The position numbers were made by a program, and so were the translations under genes. The notes beneath the pieces are model-generated. The model did no database searches. It saw only the letters and a program-made list of their open reading frames with translations, and had not been told where the DNA came from. 51,244 nt of DNA from Candidatus Sulfopaludibacter sp. SbA3 (lineage in GTDB: Bacteria; Acidobacteriota; Terriglobia; Bryobacterales; Bryobacteraceae), in NCBI GenBank assembly GCA_945893365.1, contig CAMDED010000040.1, positions 1 through 51,244 of the forward strand. Direction: 5' to 3'. This document shows, piece after piece, positions 48,790 through 51,244 of this stretch. Within the stretch, counting starts at the first letter, position 1; every line of letters begins with the position of its first letter.

Positions 48790-50523
48790 ATGATTCCCGA
48801 GACACCAACAACGATGGACGGCCTGCCGGATTGGGCGAGGCGGCTTTCGGAAAAATACTATTCCCGCACGCTGGCGATGTTCGTGCTGCATGGCAATGTG
48901 CACGATCTGGTGGCCTGGAAACGAGGCGGCCACACCGACTTTGTTCCGCTGCCGGCATTCCTCAACGGCGCCCTCTTCGGCCGGCGCGACCTGGTGCTCT
49001 CCTACGACCGCGGCGGCGGCCTGGCCTTTGCCAACGCCGCGATGCAGGACGATTTTCAGCGCGCCCTGTCCGGCTACGATGCGTTCCACGGCACGAAATA
49101 CACGCAGGGGCTGCCGCGGAATCCCGATGCGGTACTCGCGCTGATAGAGAGCTTCATGCGGGTGCGGGTCGCCGACGCGAAGAAGATCGCCATCACGCTG
49201 CTGTATGCTGACATGCTGTCCCCGGCCGGCGACTCGGCGGGCATGAGTTCGGAGGACCGGAACTGCCTGGTGATCTTAAAGCGTTGGGCGCAGAACCAGA
49301 GCTTCCTGAGCGCCGATGTTACGCTATGCCTGGTGACGGAGAGCCTTTCCGGTCTCAATGCCGGGCTGATCCAGAATCCCGGCGTGGCGGCCCTTGAAAT
49401 CCCGTTGCCCGACGAGGAGGAACGGCTGGAATTTGTTCGCTGGCAGTTGGAGAAGAAGGAGCTGCCGGCTGGTTCGGAGGTGACCGCGGAGACGCTGGCG
49501 AAGTTGGGCGGAGGACTCAAGCGAGTGCAGTTGCAGAACCTCATCGCCTACGCCTGCGAGAACCGCCAGCCGCTGACGATTCCGGTTGTCGCGAAGCTCA
49601 AGAAGGAGCTGATTGAGGCTGAGTCCGGAGGATTGCTGGAGTTCGTGCACAGCCGGTTCGACCTGTCCATGGTGGCCGGCCATGAAGCCGTCAAGCGGAA
49701 ACTGCGGGAGGCTGCCTCCGCGCTACGCGCGGGACGTTTCGACGTCGTGCCGATGGGCTACGTCATCTGCGGGCCTGTCGGCACCGGCAAGACTTTCCTC
49801 ACGACGTGTTTCGCCGGCGAGGTGGGCATCCCAGCCGTCATGCTGAAGAATTTTCGCAGCATGTGGCAGGGCGTAACGGAATCGAACCTGGAGCGGGTGC
49901 TGACGCTGCTGAAGGCGATGAGCCCGATCGCCGTGGTTGTAGACGAGGCGGACGCGCAATTGGGGAACCGGTCTAGCTTCGGCGACAGCGGCGTGAGTAA
50001 CCGCGTCTTCGCCCAAATCGCGCAGTTCATGGGGAACACCGAGCTGCGGGGCAAGGTGATCTGGTTCCTGCTGACCTGCCGCCCGGACCTGCTGCCGGTG
50101 GACCTGAAGCGTCAGGGCCGCGCCGAGGAGCACCTCGCTCTCTTCTATCCGGACACCGACGAGGAACGGCTGGCGATGCTGCGGGCGATGCAGAAGAAGA
50201 CCAATACCCGCGTGGCGTCGGAAGAGGCGGAGAAATTTTTCCTCGCCCACTCCGCCAGCCTCTCCGGCGCCGACACCGAGGCGGTGCTGGTGAGGGCCCG
50301 CATGAAGAGCGCGATCGAAGGCGATGCCGCCGTCGATGCGGAAGACCTGATGGCTGCGTTCTCCGATTTCATCCCGCCCTCCTACCCCACCGAGATCGAA
50401 CTACAGAAACTGGTGGCGGTGCTGGAGTGCACCTCGAAGAGCCTCCTTCCCGAAGAGTACCGGCACATGGACAGGGGTGAGATTCTGAGGCGCGTGGCGG
50501 AGATGAGTTCCCTGAACCGGTGA
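48790..50523 (+). CDS. AAA+ ATPase of the PspA operon (Vps4/FtsH-like core)
   Basis: This is a 577-residue protein. Residues 295-520 are a classical AAA+ module: Walker A GPVGTGKT at 328-335, Walker B VVVDEADA (Asp385-Glu386), the second-region motif TCRPDLLPVDLKRQGRAEEH with an arginine-finger candidate, and a lid (YPDTDEERLAMLRAMQKK). Residues 1-290 look like a second AAA-like region without a Walker A (FVLHGNVHDLVAWKRGG, then ADAKKIAITLLYADML and LPDEEERLEFVRWQLEKKEL), perhaps a regulatory module. No signal or membrane helix. In ESCRT-like systems an AAA enzyme disassembles the polymer. Here PspA is the likely client; this is inference. Confidence 0.87.
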   Translation: MIPETPTTMDGLPDWARRLSEKYYSRTLAMFVLHGNVHDLVAWKRGGHTDFVPLPAFLNGALFGRRDLVLSYDRGGGLAFANAAMQDDFQRALSGYDAFHGTKYTQGLPRNPDAVLALIESFMRVRVADAKKIAITLLYADMLSPAGDSAGMSSEDRNCLVILKRWAQNQSFLSADVTLCLVTESLSGLNAGLIQNPGVAALEIPLPDEEERLEFVRWQLEKKELPAGSEVTAETLAKLGGGLKRVQLQNLIAYACENRQPLTIPVVAKLKKELIEAESGGLLEFVHSRFDLSMVAGHEAVKRKLREAASALRAGRFDVVPMGYVICGPVGTGKTFLTTCFAGEVGIPAVMLKNFRSMWQGVTESNLERVLTLLKAMSPIAVVVDEADAQLGNRSSFGDSGVSNRVFAQIAQFMGNTELRGKVIWFLLTCRPDLLPVDLKRQGRAEEHLALFYPDTDEERLAMLRAMQKKTNTRVASEEAEKFFLAHSASLSGADTEAVLVRARMKSAIEGDAAVDAEDLMAAFSDFIPPSYPTEIELQKLVAVLECTSKSLLPEEYRHMDRGEILRRVAEMSSLNR

Positions 50524-50764
50524 AGCAGGCGTCGCGTCTCTTACAGCTCGGGCCATTTTCCTTCAGCCGCGTTCCTCACGCGAGGCCGCCCTGCTTCCGC
50601 GTCCAGCGGGAATGCCGAAGCTGAACTGGACCGCCTGGCGCGCCAGATGGAACGCGAAGATCGCATCGCCTATGCCGCCGCCTACCAGGGGGCACTGCTC
50701 GCGAACCCGCGCCTGTACACGGCGTCCTGGACCAGCACTCCCGCCAGACCGGCGCGAGCTGATT

Positions 50765-51070
50765 CTACGCAGCCTTCACGGTCAGCTTCACGCCGACTCT
50801 CTTTTGCAACACCTGAAGAATCGCGAAGAAGTTGACCGTGTTCGGGTTGCCATTCGGACCCAGCATGCGATGCAGGCTCTTGCTGGGTTTCTGAAGGTCG
50901 ACGGCCAACTGCTCGAAGCCGATGGTCGCGTTGATGACGTCGCGTAAGACGGTTTTCCGCGTCGCCTCATCGCCACCAAGATAGGCATTCACCGCCTCCG
51001 TCAGCAGCGCCTTGCGGAATGCGCCATCCTGCTGCGCGCGATTGTAAACCTGAATTCCGAAGTTGAAGGC
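50765..51070 (-). pseudogene. Helix-turn-helix antidote-like regulator, N-terminus lost
   Basis: About 100 codons remain. The core AFRKALLTEAVNAYLGG, then VLRDVINATIGFEQLAVDLQ, KPSKSLHRMLGPNGNP and VNFFAILQVLQKRVGVKLTV matches small HTH regulators that act as antidotes of RelE/HigB-like toxins. Its 5' end runs into the IS1380-like element: upstream of about 51060-51085 the frame is only the antisense of a transposase and no native start is present. Probably cut and not expressed from its own start. No toxin gene is seen in the window. Confidence 0.65.
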
Positions 51071-51244
51071 AAGGTCAGGGTAGACTGGGCGGATGGAAGG
51101 CACACGGATATTCGGTGGGCAGAAGGTGTTGTTGAAGGAGACGGACAGAGCGCTGACGCCCTTCGGCGGCATGGTGGTGTTTCTAGAGTTTCTGAATAAG
51201 ATCGGGTTTGTGAAGAAGGTGATCGAGTGTATACCGGTCACACA
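51071..51244 (+). mobile_element. IS1380-like insertion sequence, one end only
   Basis: The right end of the window is inside an insertion sequence, defined by the transposase start at 51093 and by the interrupted regulator gene to the left. The exact edge lies between about 51060 and 51092. Its terminal repeat cannot be identified from one side. A contig break inside an IS is typical of assembly at a multi-copy element. Confidence 0.6.
51093..51244 (+). CDS. IS1380-family transposase, N-terminus (partial)
   Basis: Fifty codons from ATG 51093 run off the right edge. The pattern LTPFGGMVVFLEFLNKIG, then FVKKVIECIP is the usual N-terminus of IS1380-family transposases (a conserved Thr-Pro-Phe-Gly-Gly followed by a helix). 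The catalytic DDE part is outside the window. It reads away from the interrupted regulator gene. Confidence 0.72.
   Translation, partial: MEGTRIFGGQKVLLKETDRALTPFGGMVVFLEFLNKIGFVKKVIECIPVT

Noticed and set aside
50524-50764. Plus-strand frame after the AAA+ gene (RLARQMEREDRIAYAAAYQG)
   Set aside because: It looks partly natural but has no start with a ribosome site and runs into the antisense of the regulator gene; too weak to list as a gene.
1-51244. CRISPR array, rRNA operon, riboswitch, prophage structural genes
   Set aside because: No regularly spaced repeats, no rRNA sequence, no recognisable riboswitch core in gene leaders, and no capsid, tail or integrase genes were seen.

Overview
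The window is high-GC bacterial DNA. It most likely comes from an acidobacterium of the Solibacter/Bryobacter kind. The pointers are a C-terminal domain of the TIGR03437 type, a PEP-CTERM surface protein, FecR/DUF6600 and quinoprotein genes, many Tat-type signal peptides and frequent 4-base ATGA gene overlaps. This assignment is inference from gene content; there is no rRNA. Both ends of the window lie inside insertion sequences (IS630-like on the left, IS1380-like on the right), and each element has cut a host gene.

Left part (1-6.2 kb). A minus-strand cassette encodes a small membrane protein, a large low-complexity protein, a basic partner protein and the start of a long DEAD/DEAH helicase that is cut by the IS630-like element. 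It looks like an inactivated helicase-centred defence module. A second small operon carries a DUF1828 protein, an unknown partner and a frameshifted third gene.

6.4-13.2 kb. Here lies a sugar-metabolism and glycosylation cluster: NAD-dependent epimerase, TIM-barrel sugar isomerase, zinc-dependent sugar/polyol dehydrogenase, a glycosyltransferase-methyltransferase fusion and a Tat-exported Gfo/Idh/MocA oxidoreductase. A decayed nitrate-transporter-like (NrtA/CmpA) relic sits between two copies of the dehydrogenase-isomerase junction. A VapBC-type toxin-antitoxin pair follows.

13.3-35 kb. This is mostly chromosomal background: PriA, an APC permease with a stress-protein-like tail, a HEAT/lipoyl-like membrane protein, a PEP-CTERM protein, a DUF433 antitoxin with a half-length toxin remnant, a FecR/DUF6600 protein, a dicytochrome quinoprotein, an orphan receiver protein, RidA, a serine hydrolase, a tRNA-Leu relic, a TPR protein, a YbaK-type deacylase, gamma-glutamyltransferase and a PQQ-repeat protein.

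35-43 kb. An orphan NuoM is followed by an overlapping operon of CusF-SCO1, TPR and FAD-dependent reductase genes. Then come a double-cupin protein and a beta-propeller protein.

43.1-50.5 kb. This is the most striking region: seven same-strand, tightly spaced genes behind a good sigma70-like promoter. They encode a coiled-coil protein, a PspA/IM30 (ESCRT-III-like) protein, a membrane-anchored solute-binding protein fused to an OmpA peptidoglycan-binding domain, an ABC permease, an ABC ATPase, a two-helix membrane coiled-coil protein and a classical AAA+ ATPase with an extra N-terminal region. I infer an envelope maintenance or membrane-remodelling machine that couples an ABC importer-like complex to a PspA polymer and a Vps4-like ATPase.
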